Source: Nocardia vaccinii NBRC 15922 (lineage in GTDB: Bacteria; Actinomycetota; Actinomycetes; Mycobacteriales; Mycobacteriaceae). From it: DNA of 64,000 bases. The first letter of the stretch is position 1; every line of letters begins with the position of its first letter. The translations under genes were made by a program, and so were the position numbers. Below are positions 16,274 through 25,500 of this stretch, one piece after another. The notes beneath the pieces are model-generated. The model was not told the DNA's origin. It saw only the letters and a program-made list of their open reading frames with translations, and did not search any database. The DNA lies in assembly GCF_001613305.1 (NCBI RefSeq), contig NZ_BDCC01000020.1, positions 1 through 64,000 of the forward strand. The letters are read 5' to 3'.

Positions 16274-17569
16274 GTGTTCGAAGCCACCGATGTCTCCCGG
16301 ACCACGCTGCGCAAGGTCGGCCTGCGCCTCGTGCCGTTCCTGGGTCTGCTGTATTTCGTGAACTATCTGGACCGGGTGAACATCGGCTTCGCCGGTCCCA
16401 GCGGGATGAAACACGATCTCGCTCTGTCCGAGACGGTGTTCGGATTCGCCTCGGGCATCTTCTTTCTCGGTTATCTGGTGCTCGAGGTGCCGAGCAATCT
16501 GGCGTTGCACCGGTTCGGCGCACGGCGCTGGATGGCGCGAATCATGCTCAGCTGGGGCGTGATCGCGACCGCGATGGTGTTCGTGCCGAACGCCACCGTG
16601 CTGATCGTGCTGCGATTCCTGCTCGGCGTGGCGGAGGCCGGCTTCTTTCCCGGCATCCTGCTGTATCTGACCTACTGGTTCCCGCGGCGGTATCGGGCAC
16701 GGATCGTCGCGATGTTCATGGTGGCGGTGCCGATCTCCACGGCGGTCGGCTCCACGCTGTCGAGTCTGGTGATCCAGTACGGAAATGGCGTATTCGGGCT
16801 GAGCGGCTGGCGGTTCATGTTCCTGGTCGAGGGCGTGCCCGCGCTGATTCTGGCCGTGCTCACCTGGTTCCATCTGACCGACCGGCCCGAGCAGGCCCGC
16901 TGGCTGACCGCACCCGAGCGTGAGTGGCTGGCAACCGAACTCGCGCGTGAGGAGGCCGAGCTGGCCCAGGCCGAGCACTGGACGTTGCGCCGGGCGCTGA
17001 CCCATCCGCGCATCCTGGGCCTCGCCGCGATCTACGGCGGCATCGCCTATGGGCTGTATGCCCTGGGATTCTTCCTGCCGACGATCATCGCCGGATTCCA
17101 GCAGCAGTACGGCAGCCATTATTCGGTGGTGCAGCGCGGTCTGATCACGGCGGTGCCGTATGTAATCGGCGCGGTCGCGATGGTGTGGTGGGGCAGGCAC
17201 GGCGACCGGACGGGGGAGCGGCGGTGGCATGTCGCGTTGCCGTCGATCATCGGCGGTCTGGCCATTCCCGTCGCGCTCTACCTGGGCAACCCGTTCGCGG
17301 CGATGACCGCGGTGACCGTCTGCGCGGTCGGCGTGCTCGCGGCGCTGCCGACCTTCTGGGCGTTGCCGAGCACCTTCCTGTCCGGCGCCGCCGCGGCGGG
17401 CGGTATCGCCCTGATCAACTCGCTGGGCAATATCAGCGGATTCGCGGCTCCCTACATCACCGGCTGGCTGAAGGATCTGACCGGAACTCAGCGTGCCGGT
17501 CTGTGGGTGGTCGGGGTGTACATGGTGGTCGCGGGCCTGGGAGCGCTGGCGCTGCGCCGACGGGAATAA
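16274..17569 (+). CDS. MFS transporter, anion:cation symporter (phthalate permease) family
   Basis: 431 residues, twelve predicted membrane helices. The N-terminal signature FVNYLDRVNIGFAGPSGM and the VLRFLLGVAEAGFFPGILLYLTYWF motif are typical of the ACS family (tartrate, phthalate, glucarate and related organic-acid permeases). A central cytoplasmic loop (LTAPEREWLATELAREEAEL) also fits. It starts with GTG and has no strong ribosome site, suggesting coupling to the VOC gene. The substrate is likely a carboxylate but cannot be read from the sequence. Confidence 0.85.
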   Translation: MFEATDVSRTTLRKVGLRLVPFLGLLYFVNYLDRVNIGFAGPSGMKHDLALSETVFGFASGIFFLGYLVLEVPSNLALHRFGARRWMARIMLSWGVIATAMVFVPNATVLIVLRFLLGVAEAGFFPGILLYLTYWFPRRYRARIVAMFMVAVPISTAVGSTLSSLVIQYGNGVFGLSGWRFMFLVEGVPALILAVLTWFHLTDRPEQARWLTAPEREWLATELAREEAELAQAEHWTLRRALTHPRILGLAAIYGGIAYGLYALGFFLPTIIAGFQQQYGSHYSVVQRGLITAVPYVIGAVAMVWWGRHGDRTGERRWHVALPSIIGGLAIPVALYLGNPFAAMTAVTVCAVGVLAALPTFWALPSTFLSGAAAAGGIALINSLGNISGFAAPYITGWLKDLTGTQRAGLWVVGVYMVVAGLGALALRRRE

Positions 17570-17620
17570 CCGCTCGCCCGCCCGGTTGACGCTCACGACG
17601 GTGCAGGGAAAGGAGCTGTT

Positions 17621-18835
17621 GTGGCGAACGGGTTTTCGGCCGATGGCCTGGGATTGCTGAGCGAGACGCTGACGGGGTACGCGGACCGCGGCGAGGTCGC
17701 GGGCCTGGTCGCCATGATCCACCGGCGCGGGGAAGTGGTTCAGGTGGACACCGCGGGCCGGCAGGATCGCGAGGGGCGGCGGCCGATGCGGCGCGACGCG
17801 CTGTTCCGGATGGCGTCGATGACCAAACCGGTCACGGCGGTGGCCGCCCTGCAACTCGTGGAACAGGGGCTGATCGGGCTGCCCGATCCGGTGGATCCCT
17901 GGCTGCCCGAACTCGCCGATCGCAAGGTCATGCGCGACCCGCTGGGCCCGCCCGAGGACGTCGTGCCCGCGTCCCGGCCGATCACCCTGGAGGATCTGCT
18001 CACCTATCGGTTCGGCCTGGGCTGGGGACGATCCGGCCTTGCCCCGCAACTGTTCTCACTCACCGCCGACCCGGTCGCCACCGCCCTGGCCATACCGGGC
18101 TGCGAGCCGTTGGACCCCGACGCGTGGATGCGCCGTCTCGGCGAACTGCCGCTCATCGCCCAGCCCGGTGAGCTGTGGCGATACCACACCGCCTCGGATG
18201 TGCTCGGCGTGCTGATCAGCCGGATCACCGGTCAGCCGCTCGAAACGGCACTGGCCGAACGGATCTTCGAGCCGCTGGGCATGGTGGACACCGGTTTCGT
18301 GGTGCCCGAATCCGCCCGCGAACGTCTCACGGTCCTGTACTCGCGCGAGGGCGAGGTCCTCGACCATCCGGACGCCACGGCGTGGGCGCGGCGTCCGCTG
18401 TTCGCGTCCGGCGGCGCGGGTCTGGTCTCCACCGTCGACGACTACGCGCGTTTCGCCCGGATGATTCTCGGCCGCGGCGAACTCGACGGCACCCGGATCC
18501 TGACCGGGGACACGGTGGACGCGATGACGCGCGATCGCCTCACCCCCGCGCAGCACGCCGACCCGCCGTTCAACCCGCCGCTGGGGCAAACCATGTGGGA
18601 GGAACAAGGTTTCGGATACGGCGTACAGGTCCGCATTCGGCAGGACGGCATCGGTCCGGGAGTCGGTGCGGTGTCCTGGCCGGGCGGCTTCGGCACCTTC
18701 TGGATCGCCGACCCGCGGCACGACCTCGTCGCGCTGTTGTTCGTGCAGACCAGCAACATCATCGTGGCCGGGGACTGGCAGGTCCCGCTGGGCGACGACT
18801 TCCTGACCCTGACCTATCGAGCGTTGCGGGACTGA
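17621..18835 (+). CDS. Serine hydrolase of the beta-lactamase (class C)/esterase family
   Basis: 404 residues. The active-site SMTK tetrad (Ser66, Lys69) and a YHT motif in RYHTASD mark the beta-lactamase-related serine hydrolases; members include esterases, D-peptidases and lactamases. There is no signal peptide, so it is probably cytoplasmic, which favours an esterase role. The GTG start has a perfect AAAGGAG 5 nt upstream. It follows the MFS gene by 51 nt on the same strand and could act on the imported compound; that link is inference. Confidence 0.85.
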   Translation: MANGFSADGLGLLSETLTGYADRGEVAGLVAMIHRRGEVVQVDTAGRQDREGRRPMRRDALFRMASMTKPVTAVAALQLVEQGLIGLPDPVDPWLPELADRKVMRDPLGPPEDVVPASRPITLEDLLTYRFGLGWGRSGLAPQLFSLTADPVATALAIPGCEPLDPDAWMRRLGELPLIAQPGELWRYHTASDVLGVLISRITGQPLETALAERIFEPLGMVDTGFVVPESARERLTVLYSREGEVLDHPDATAWARRPLFASGGAGLVSTVDDYARFARMILGRGELDGTRILTGDTVDAMTRDRLTPAQHADPPFNPPLGQTMWEEQGFGYGVQVRIRQDGIGPGVGAVSWPGGFGTFWIADPRHDLVALLFVQTSNIIVAGDWQVPLGDDFLTLTYRALRD

Positions 18836-18967
18836 CCGTTCCGGGGGGCCTTCGGCGGCGATTTCGGCGCAATCCGGGGAATCGGCGAAGGGATGTCCGA
18901 GAATGGACAGCGGCTTCGACGTACCTGGTGACAGCGCCACAGGGGTGCTGATCGGAAGGAGTTCGCC

Positions 18968-19372
18968 GTGAAGTACATGATTCTGAGCTACGGATCGCAG
19001 CGGGACTACGACGGGATGGGCGGGGCCGGGGAGTCCACCTGGTCACCGCAGGATTTCGCCGAGTTGCACGCATTCATGACCAAGTTCAATCAGGAGCTGG
19101 AGGCGTCCGGGGAACTGGTGGAGACGCGTGGGCTGACCGCGCCCGTGCACACCCGCCGGGTGGGCAATCGCAACGGGAAGCCGTTCGTGACCGACGGGCC
19201 GTTCGCGGAGACCGAGGAGGTGCTGGCCGGATACTGGGTGGTCGACTGCGTCAGCTTCGACCGCGCCACCGAGATCGCCGAGCGGCTGCGGGACTGTCCT
19301 GGTCCGCCGGAGGCCGTCGCCCACGCCTATGCCGATATCCGCCCCATCGCGGAGTCTGTCGACGAATTGTGA
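18968..19372 (+). CDS. YCII-related (DGPF) protein, partner of ECF42 sigma factor
   Basis: 134 residues. The YCII/DGPF fold is shown by MKYMILSYGSQ at the start and VTDGPFAETEEVLAGYWVVD at about residues 75-94, with a late HAYADIRPI. GGAAGGAG precedes the GTG. The stop overlaps the start of the sigma factor gene (GTGA), a pairing typical of ECF42, whose genes are regularly linked to DGPF proteins. The biochemical role of DGPF proteins is not settled. Confidence 0.9.
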   Translation: MKYMILSYGSQRDYDGMGGAGESTWSPQDFAELHAFMTKFNQELEASGELVETRGLTAPVHTRRVGNRNGKPFVTDGPFAETEEVLAGYWVVDCVSFDRATEIAERLRDCPGPPEAVAHAYADIRPIAESVDEL

Positions 19373-20637
19373 ACCTGCGCACCGAGATCGAGGACCTGCT
19401 GCGTCACCTGGCGCCGCGGGTCCTCGGCGCGCTGGTCCGCCGCTACGGGCATTTCGACGCCGCCGAGGACGCGGTGCAGGAGGCGCTGCTCGCCGCCGCC
19501 ACGCAGTGGCCGGGTGAGGGAATCCCCGAGGAGCCGCTGAGCTGGCTGATCGCGGTCGCGGCCCGGCGGCTGACCGATCTGCTGCGCCGGGATCAGGCGC
19601 GGCGGCGGCGCGAGGACGTGGTCGCGAGTTGGCGCTCACCGCGGGATCTGGTGGCCCCGCCCGCGGATCGCGTGCCCGGCGACGCCGATGACACGCTCAT
19701 CCTGCTGTTCATGTGCTGCCACCCGGCGTTGTCGCCGCCGTCGCAGGTCGCCCTGACACTGCGGGCGGTCGGCGGGCTGTCCACCAGCGAGATCGCTCGT
19801 GCGTTCCTGGTGTCGGAGGCGACCATGACCCGGCGCATCACCCGGGCCAAGACAACGATCCAGGAAAGCGGTGTCCGGTTCGCGCCCCCGTCGGGGGCCG
19901 AGCGCGACGAGCGGCTGGCCGCCGTACTGCACACGCTGTATCTGATCTTCACCGAGGGCTATTCGACGACCGCGGGCGCGCTGCTGTATCGGGCCGAATT
20001 ATCCAGCGAGGCAATCCGATTGGCTCGCCTGACGCATCGTCTGCTGCCAGGTGACGGTGAGGTCGCCGGACTGCTGGCGCTGATGTTGCTCACCGACGCG
20101 CGTCGCCCGGCCCGGATCGGCGAGGGTGGTGAGCTGATCCCGATGGCCGACCAGGACCGGAGTCTGTGGCGCGCGGACGATATCGCCGAAGGGATCGAGC
20201 TGATCACCGCCACCGCGCCGCGCGGGGATGTCGGGCCGTATCGGTTGCAGGCCGCGATCGCCGCCCTGCACGACGAGGCCGCCGACTACGCCGCGACCGA
20301 CTGGCCGCGGATCACCGCACTGTACGAACGGCTGCTCGCATTCGGCGACAATCCGGTCGTGGCCTTGAATCATGCTGTCGCCGTAGCGATGTCACGTGGC
20401 CCTCGGGCCGGGTTGGCGCTGGTCGACGGCCTCGCTTCGCGTCTGCCGGGTGATCACCGCGTCGATGCCGTGCGGGCGCACCTGCTGGAGTTGCTCGGTG
20501 ACCGCGACGCCGCGCGCGAGGCTTACCGGGACGCCGCGAATCGAGCCGAAACCTTACCGCGGCAACGATATCTGAATGCCCGCGCCGACCGTCTCGCCGG
20601 ACCTGCGGCGGTGACTGCCGACGCCGCCGACCCGTGA
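19369..20637 (+). CDS. ECF RNA polymerase sigma factor, ECF42 type with TPR-like extension
   Basis: 422 residues. The sigma-2 region (LRRYGHFDAAEDAVQEALLA) and sigma-4 region (LRAVGGLSTSEIARAFLVSE followed by ATMTRRITRAK) occupy the first about 180 residues. A long helical C-terminal extension (GDNPVVALNHAVAVAMSRGP; DHRVDAVRAHLLELLGDRDA) is the tetratricopeptide-like domain of ECF42 sigma factors, which lack a classical anti-sigma and depend on that extension for activity. It is translationally coupled to the YCII gene by a 4-nt overlap. Likely targets include DGPF genes, as described for Streptomyces. Confidence 0.9.
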   Translation: MNLRTEIEDLLRHLAPRVLGALVRRYGHFDAAEDAVQEALLAAATQWPGEGIPEEPLSWLIAVAARRLTDLLRRDQARRRREDVVASWRSPRDLVAPPADRVPGDADDTLILLFMCCHPALSPPSQVALTLRAVGGLSTSEIARAFLVSEATMTRRITRAKTTIQESGVRFAPPSGAERDERLAAVLHTLYLIFTEGYSTTAGALLYRAELSSEAIRLARLTHRLLPGDGEVAGLLALMLLTDARRPARIGEGGELIPMADQDRSLWRADDIAEGIELITATAPRGDVGPYRLQAAIAALHDEAADYAATDWPRITALYERLLAFGDNPVVALNHAVAVAMSRGPRAGLALVDGLASRLPGDHRVDAVRAHLLELLGDRDAAREAYRDAANRAETLPRQRYLNARADRLAGPAAVTADAADP

Positions 20638-20703
20638 TCCCGCCGACCCGGAAACCCATGCGCCACAGCGTCATTGCTACGGGCAGAGGCGAAATACGTT
20701 ATC

Positions 20704-21165
20704 TCAGTTCACCGGCAGGCCGCGCAGCGAGCTGAGCGTGGTGGCGAGCGCGCGGGCGGCCTCGGCGCCCTTGGTGACGAAATGCTCGGTGAAGTAGTTC
20801 ACGTGCTCACTGTGCTCGTGGAAGTGATGCGGGGTCAGCACCACCGAGAACACCGGCACGTCGTTGTCGAGTTGCACCCGCATGAGCCCGTCGATGACGG
20901 CCGAGGCGACGAATTCGTGGCGGTAGATGCCGCCGTCGACGACCAGGGCCGAGGCGACGATCGCGCCGTAGCGGCCGGTGCGGGCCAGCCGCTGCGCGTG
21001 CAGCGGGATCTCGAACGCCCCGGGTACGTCGAAGACCTCGACGCTCGCCGGATCGAAGCCGAGGTCGCGGTACTCGGCCAGAAAACCCTCATACGCCTGC
21101 GTCACGATCGGGCGATGCCAGCTGGCGCGGATGAAGGCGACGCGGCTCTCGGTGGGAGTGCTCAT
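20704..21165 (-). CDS. ribH2: Type II 6,7-dimethyl-8-ribityllumazine synthase (RibH2-like)
   Basis: 153 residues. Lumazine synthase condenses 5-amino-6-ribitylamino-uracil with dihydroxybutanone phosphate in riboflavin synthesis. The signature reads RVAFIRASWHRPIV, then VEVFDVPGAFEIPLHAQRLA, VDGGIYRHEFVA and LTPHHFHEHSEH, much closer to the decameric type II enzymes of Brucella and rhizobia (RibH2) than to the icosahedral RibH of the main rib operon. No other riboflavin gene is nearby, so it is an orphan copy. It starts 10 nt after the lipase gene and is co-transcribed with it. A flavin-related accessory role or a backup enzyme is possible. Confidence 0.85.
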   Translation of the reverse strand: MSTPTESRVAFIRASWHRPIVTQAYEGFLAEYRDLGFDPASVEVFDVPGAFEIPLHAQRLARTGRYGAIVASALVVDGGIYRHEFVASAVIDGLMRVQLDNDVPVFSVVLTPHHFHEHSEHVNYFTEHFVTKGAEAARALATTLSSLRGLPVN

Positions 21166-21174
21166 GGCCGGATG

Positions 21175-22014
21175 CTACCCGGTGGCCGAATGCTTCTCCA
21201 GCCAGCCGACCAGGTCGCCGAGCACCGCATCCCGCTCGGGTTCGTTGAAAATCTCGTGGTAGAGGCCCGGGTAGCGGGTGACGGTGAGATCCCTCGCACC
21301 CGCGCGCTGTTCGATGGTGTCCGCGCTGGACGGGGCGGCCAGCGCGTCGGCGGTGCCGTGCAGGACCAGGGTCGGGACGGTCAGCCGGTCCAGCCGGGCG
21401 GTGACGGTCCCGGTGGCCTCCAGGATCTCCGCGCCGGTGCGTGCGGGGAGTTTGCCGCGAAAGACCAGGGGATCGGTGTCGTAGGCGCGAACAACCTCGG
21501 GGTCGCGGCTGATCATGGCGGAATCCAGCTGTAGGACACCGAGATTCGGGGTCCAGCGGCTCAATGCGGGGGCGAGTGCGCGTTGCAGGGCGCTGCCCGC
21601 GGAGATATCCAGCGGCGGCGCGGAGATCGCGACTCCGGCCACGTCCAGCGGGGCGCGGGTGGCCAGGTGGAGAGTGACGAGGCTGCCCATGCTGTGCCCG
21701 AGGACGAAGCGGGGCACGCCGGTATGACGTTGCGAGGCCAGCTCGAGCACCGCGGCGACATTGTCGGCCGCGCCATCGATCGAGTCGATGTTCGCCTTGC
21801 GCCCGGCCGAACGCCCGTGTCCGATGTGATCGAGTGCGTAGACCGCGAAACCGCTGTCCGCCAAGCGTTTCCCGACGTGTTCGTATCGTCCGGAGTGCTC
21901 GGCGACGCCGTGCACGAGGGCGATCACCCCGCGCAACCGGTCCCCTGGGACCCAGGCGCGCCAGAAGACCCGTCCGCCCCGTCCGTCGAACTCACCGGTA
22001 TCGGCCTGCACCAT
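21175..22014 (-). CDS. Monoacylglycerol lipase-like alpha/beta hydrolase
   Basis: 279 residues. The serine hydrolase fold is clear: HGVAEHSGRY oxyanion region, nucleophile GHSMGS, acid in HGTADALAAP, and His in YPGLYHEIFNE. These motifs match the monoacylglycerol lipase family (Rv0183 in M. tuberculosis), which releases fatty acid from monoglycerides. No signal peptide. AGGGAG lies 6 nt before the ATG; a longer in-frame extension upstream is unsupported. First gene of a two-gene unit with ribH2 and divergent from the NRPS gene. Confidence 0.88.
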   Translation of the reverse strand: MVQADTGEFDGRGGRVFWRAWVPGDRLRGVIALVHGVAEHSGRYEHVGKRLADSGFAVYALDHIGHGRSAGRKANIDSIDGAADNVAAVLELASQRHTGVPRFVLGHSMGSLVTLHLATRAPLDVAGVAISAPPLDISAGSALQRALAPALSRWTPNLGVLQLDSAMISRDPEVVRAYDTDPLVFRGKLPARTGAEILEATGTVTARLDRLTVPTLVLHGTADALAAPSSADTIEQRAGARDLTVTRYPGLYHEIFNEPERDAVLGDLVGWLEKHSATG

Positions 22015-22511
22015 CGTGCTCCCTTCACAGCGGCGGCCTCCGGCCGCCCGTGTCCAATTTATCCGTGCGGTGGCCGTGGCGAGGAGATACCGCGTTGCGA
22101 ACTCGGCTACCCGAACCGGGGCGATGTCCGATTGGAACGGGGGACGCATCGGACCGCCGCAGCCTCCGACGATGGCGGCACGCCGAATTCTCGACTCCTG
22201 TCGTCCAGGGGAAGAGGCCGTCGGCAGCACGGTTGCTGCGGAAACCCGGGCGATGTGGGACGCGGCCGATTCGAATCGGACGGCCGTGGGAACCCCGCTG
22301 CCGGACGCGCGGTGAAACAGTGGGCCCGCGGCGGGCGATACCCTGCGGTGAACTCGGCAGTACGGTACTACGAACCACTCGGGGTGGGGAGCGTTGATGT
22401 GATGGGGCTACGGGCCGGACGACCTTGGGGCGCTGGCGTGCGGCCGCACGCCGATCAGCCGGGGCAACCACGAAGGCACTCGACCCGGCCTGACCGGTAC
22501 CATACGGCACG
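22015..22511. promoter_or_regulatory. Divergent region between lipase and NRPS genes
   Basis: About 500 nt with no gene. A similar sequence occurs twice, GCGATACC...TGCGGTGAACTCGGC near 22335 and GAGATACC...TTGCGAACTCGGCT near 22085, an imperfect direct repeat of about 28 nt that may bind a regulator. TACCAT at 22498-22503 is a possible -10 element 8 nt from the NRPS GTG, which would give a leaderless or nearly leaderless transcript. No iron-box, GlnR or other known operator was recognised. Confidence 0.35.
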
Positions 22512-25500
22512 GTGAGAACGAATACAGGGCGTCAGCAGTCGCGCGGAAATCGTCGGCGGGGGAGTGTGCTTTTTCCGAGCCTGCTCACCGCGGCCGTGGA
22601 GTACGCGGCCGACGCCGTCGCGATCCGTTTCAGTGCGTCCGGTGATCCGGCCGACGCCCGGCAGCTGACCTATCGCGAGCTGGACGAGTCGTCCTCTCGC
22701 CTGGCCCGCGAGCTCATCGCGCGAGGGATCGGCGCCGACGACGCGGTGGCGGTCGGTATCGCGCGCAGTATCGAATCGGTGCTCGCCGTCTGGGCGATCG
22801 CCAAGACCGGTGCGGCGTTCGTCCCGGTGGACCCGGCCTATCCGGCCGAGCGCATCGAGCACATCCTGTCCGATTCCGGAGCCGTGCTCGGCTTGACCAC
22901 GACCGCCCACCGCGCCGCGTTCGCCGCTGGTCCGGAGTGGATCGAACTGGACGATGCGGCACATGCCGAGCGGATCGCCACACACCCCGCGCACCCGGTC
23001 TCCTATGCCGATCGGGTGCGGACGGTGTCCGAACTGCATCCGGCCTACTACATCTATACGTCGGGCTCGACCGGCCGGCCCAAGGGCGTCGTGGTCGGCC
23101 ACGGCGGTCTGGGCAGCCTGGTGACCGCGATGCGGGAGTCGTTCGGGGTCGGCCGGGAGTCCCGGGTGGCGCATGTCTGCTCGCCCAATTTCGACGTCTC
23201 CGTCCTGGAGCTGATGCTGGCCTTCTCCTCGGGTGCGACACTGGTCGTGTCGCCGCCGCAGGTGTTCGGCGGACATGAGCTGGCCGAGCTGCTGCGGCGC
23301 GAGCGTGTGACGCACATGCTGATCACCCCGGGCGCGCTGGAGTCGGTGGATTCGACCGGATTGGACGACCTTCGGACCGTCATGGTCGCCGGCGACCGGT
23401 TCGGCCCGGAACTGGTCGGCCGCTGGGCCCGCGACGGCCGCTCGTTCCTCAACGGTTACGGGCCGACCGAAGCCACGATTCTGGCGACCGCCACCGGCGC
23501 ACTGCGCTCGGACGAGCTGGTCACCATCGGCACCGCGGTTCCCGGGATGGGCGCGTTCGTTCTCGACGCGAGGCTGCGTCCGGTTCCGGCGGGCACCACC
23601 GGTGAGTTGTATCTGTCCGGCCCGGCGCTGGCGCGCGGGTATCTGGGCCGTCCCGGCCTGACCTCGGAGCGTTTCGTCGCCAGCCCGTTCGACGCCGAGA
23701 CCGGGAAGCCGGGGGCGCGGCTGTACCGGACCGGAGATCTGGTGCGCCGCAGCGAATCCGGCACGATCGAATATCTGGGCCGGACCGATTTCCAGGTGAA
23801 GATCCGCGGTGTGCGCATCGAACTCGGCGAGATCGACAACGCGCTCACCGCGCATCCGGACATCGACTACGCGGCCACGCTCGACCGCACGCTGCCCTCG
23901 GGTTCCAAGGCGCTGGTGTCGTACGTCCTGCCGCGTGCGGGAACCGCCGTGGACACCGGCCGGCTGGCCGAGTTCCTCGCGGAATCGTTGCCCGCGTACA
24001 TGATTCCGACCCTCATCATGGTGCTCGACCAGATCCCGCTGACCCCGGTCGGCAAGCTGGACCGCGCGGCGCTGCCCGAGCCGGTCTTCGAGGCGGCCGA
24101 ATTCCGCGCGCCGGTCACCGAGAACGAAATCCTGATCGCCGAACTCTTCGCCGGGCTGCTCGGTGTCGAGCGGGTGGGTCTGGATGACTCGTTCTTCGGG
24201 CTGGGCGGCGATTCCATCCTGTCGATTCAGCTGGTCTCGCGCGCCAAGGCCCGCGGGCTCGCTTTCACCGCGCAGGACGTGTTCAACCACCGCACGGTCG
24301 CCGGACTGGCCGAAATCGCTTCCGCCGTCGGCGAATCCGCGCGGGAACAGCTCGCCGAGCTGCCCGGCGGCGGGGTGGGGGAGATGCCGCTGACGCCGCT
24401 GATGGCGGCGACGCTGGCCAAGGGGCCGGCATATCGGCGCTACTCCCAGTCGATGACGCTGCGGCTGCCCGATGAACTCGACGACGAGACGTTGCTCGCC
24501 ACGCTGAACGCCGTCCTGGATCACCACGACGTGCTGCGTTCGCGGCTGCACGGAAATGCCGAGCAGGGCTGGACATTCGAGGCACTGGCCCCGGGCGCGG
24601 TCGACGCGGCCGCACTGGTGCGTCGCGTGGACCTTCCGGCCGATATCGACGAGGCCGAGCTGAGCCGAAGGGCGAGTGCGGAATTCGATGCGGCGCTGGG
24701 CCGATTGGATCCCGCGGGCGCGGCCATGGTGCAGTTCGTCCGGTTCGCTTTCCAGGGCGAACCGGACGCTCAGGCGCCCGGCCGCCACGACATCCTGCTC
24801 GTCGTCGCGCATCACTTCGTGATCGACGGGGTGTCCTGGCGCATCCTCATCCCGGACCTGATGGTGGCGTGGCTGCAGATCGCGGCCGGGCAGCCGGTGG
24901 CGCTGCCCGCGGTCGGCACCTCGATGCGGCGCTGGGCGCACGCCCTGGCCGATGCGGCGCGCCGGCCGGAAGTGGTCGCGGAACTGGCTCTGTGGCAAGA
25001 GATTTCGCAGACCGAAGATCCACAGCTCGGTGTCCGCGCGTTCGATCCCGCCATCGACACCCTGGCCACCGTCGAGCGGCTGCGGGTGACGGTGCCGCCG
25101 GAGGTGACCGAGGCGGCGCTGGCCACGATTCCCGCGAAGTTCCGCGGCGGCGCCAACGACGCGCTGCTGTCGGCGCTGGCATTGGCGGTGAGCCGGTGGC
25201 GCGGCGACGCGGCGGGCGGCGCGGTGCTGGTCCGGCTCGAGGGGCACGGTCGCGAGGACGATTTCGTGCCGGGCGCGGACCTGTCGCATACCGTCGGTTG
25301 GTTCACCAGTGCGTATCCCGTCCGGCTCGATCTCGCGGATGCCGATTTCGCGGCGGTGCTCGACGGCGGCCCGGCCGCCGGTGATCTACTCAAGGCCATC
25401 AAGGAACAGCTGCTGGCGGTGCCGGGCCGGGGGCTGGGATTCGGCCTGCTGAGCCACTTCAATCCCGAAACCTCCGGACAGCTGCGGGATCTCGGCCAGA

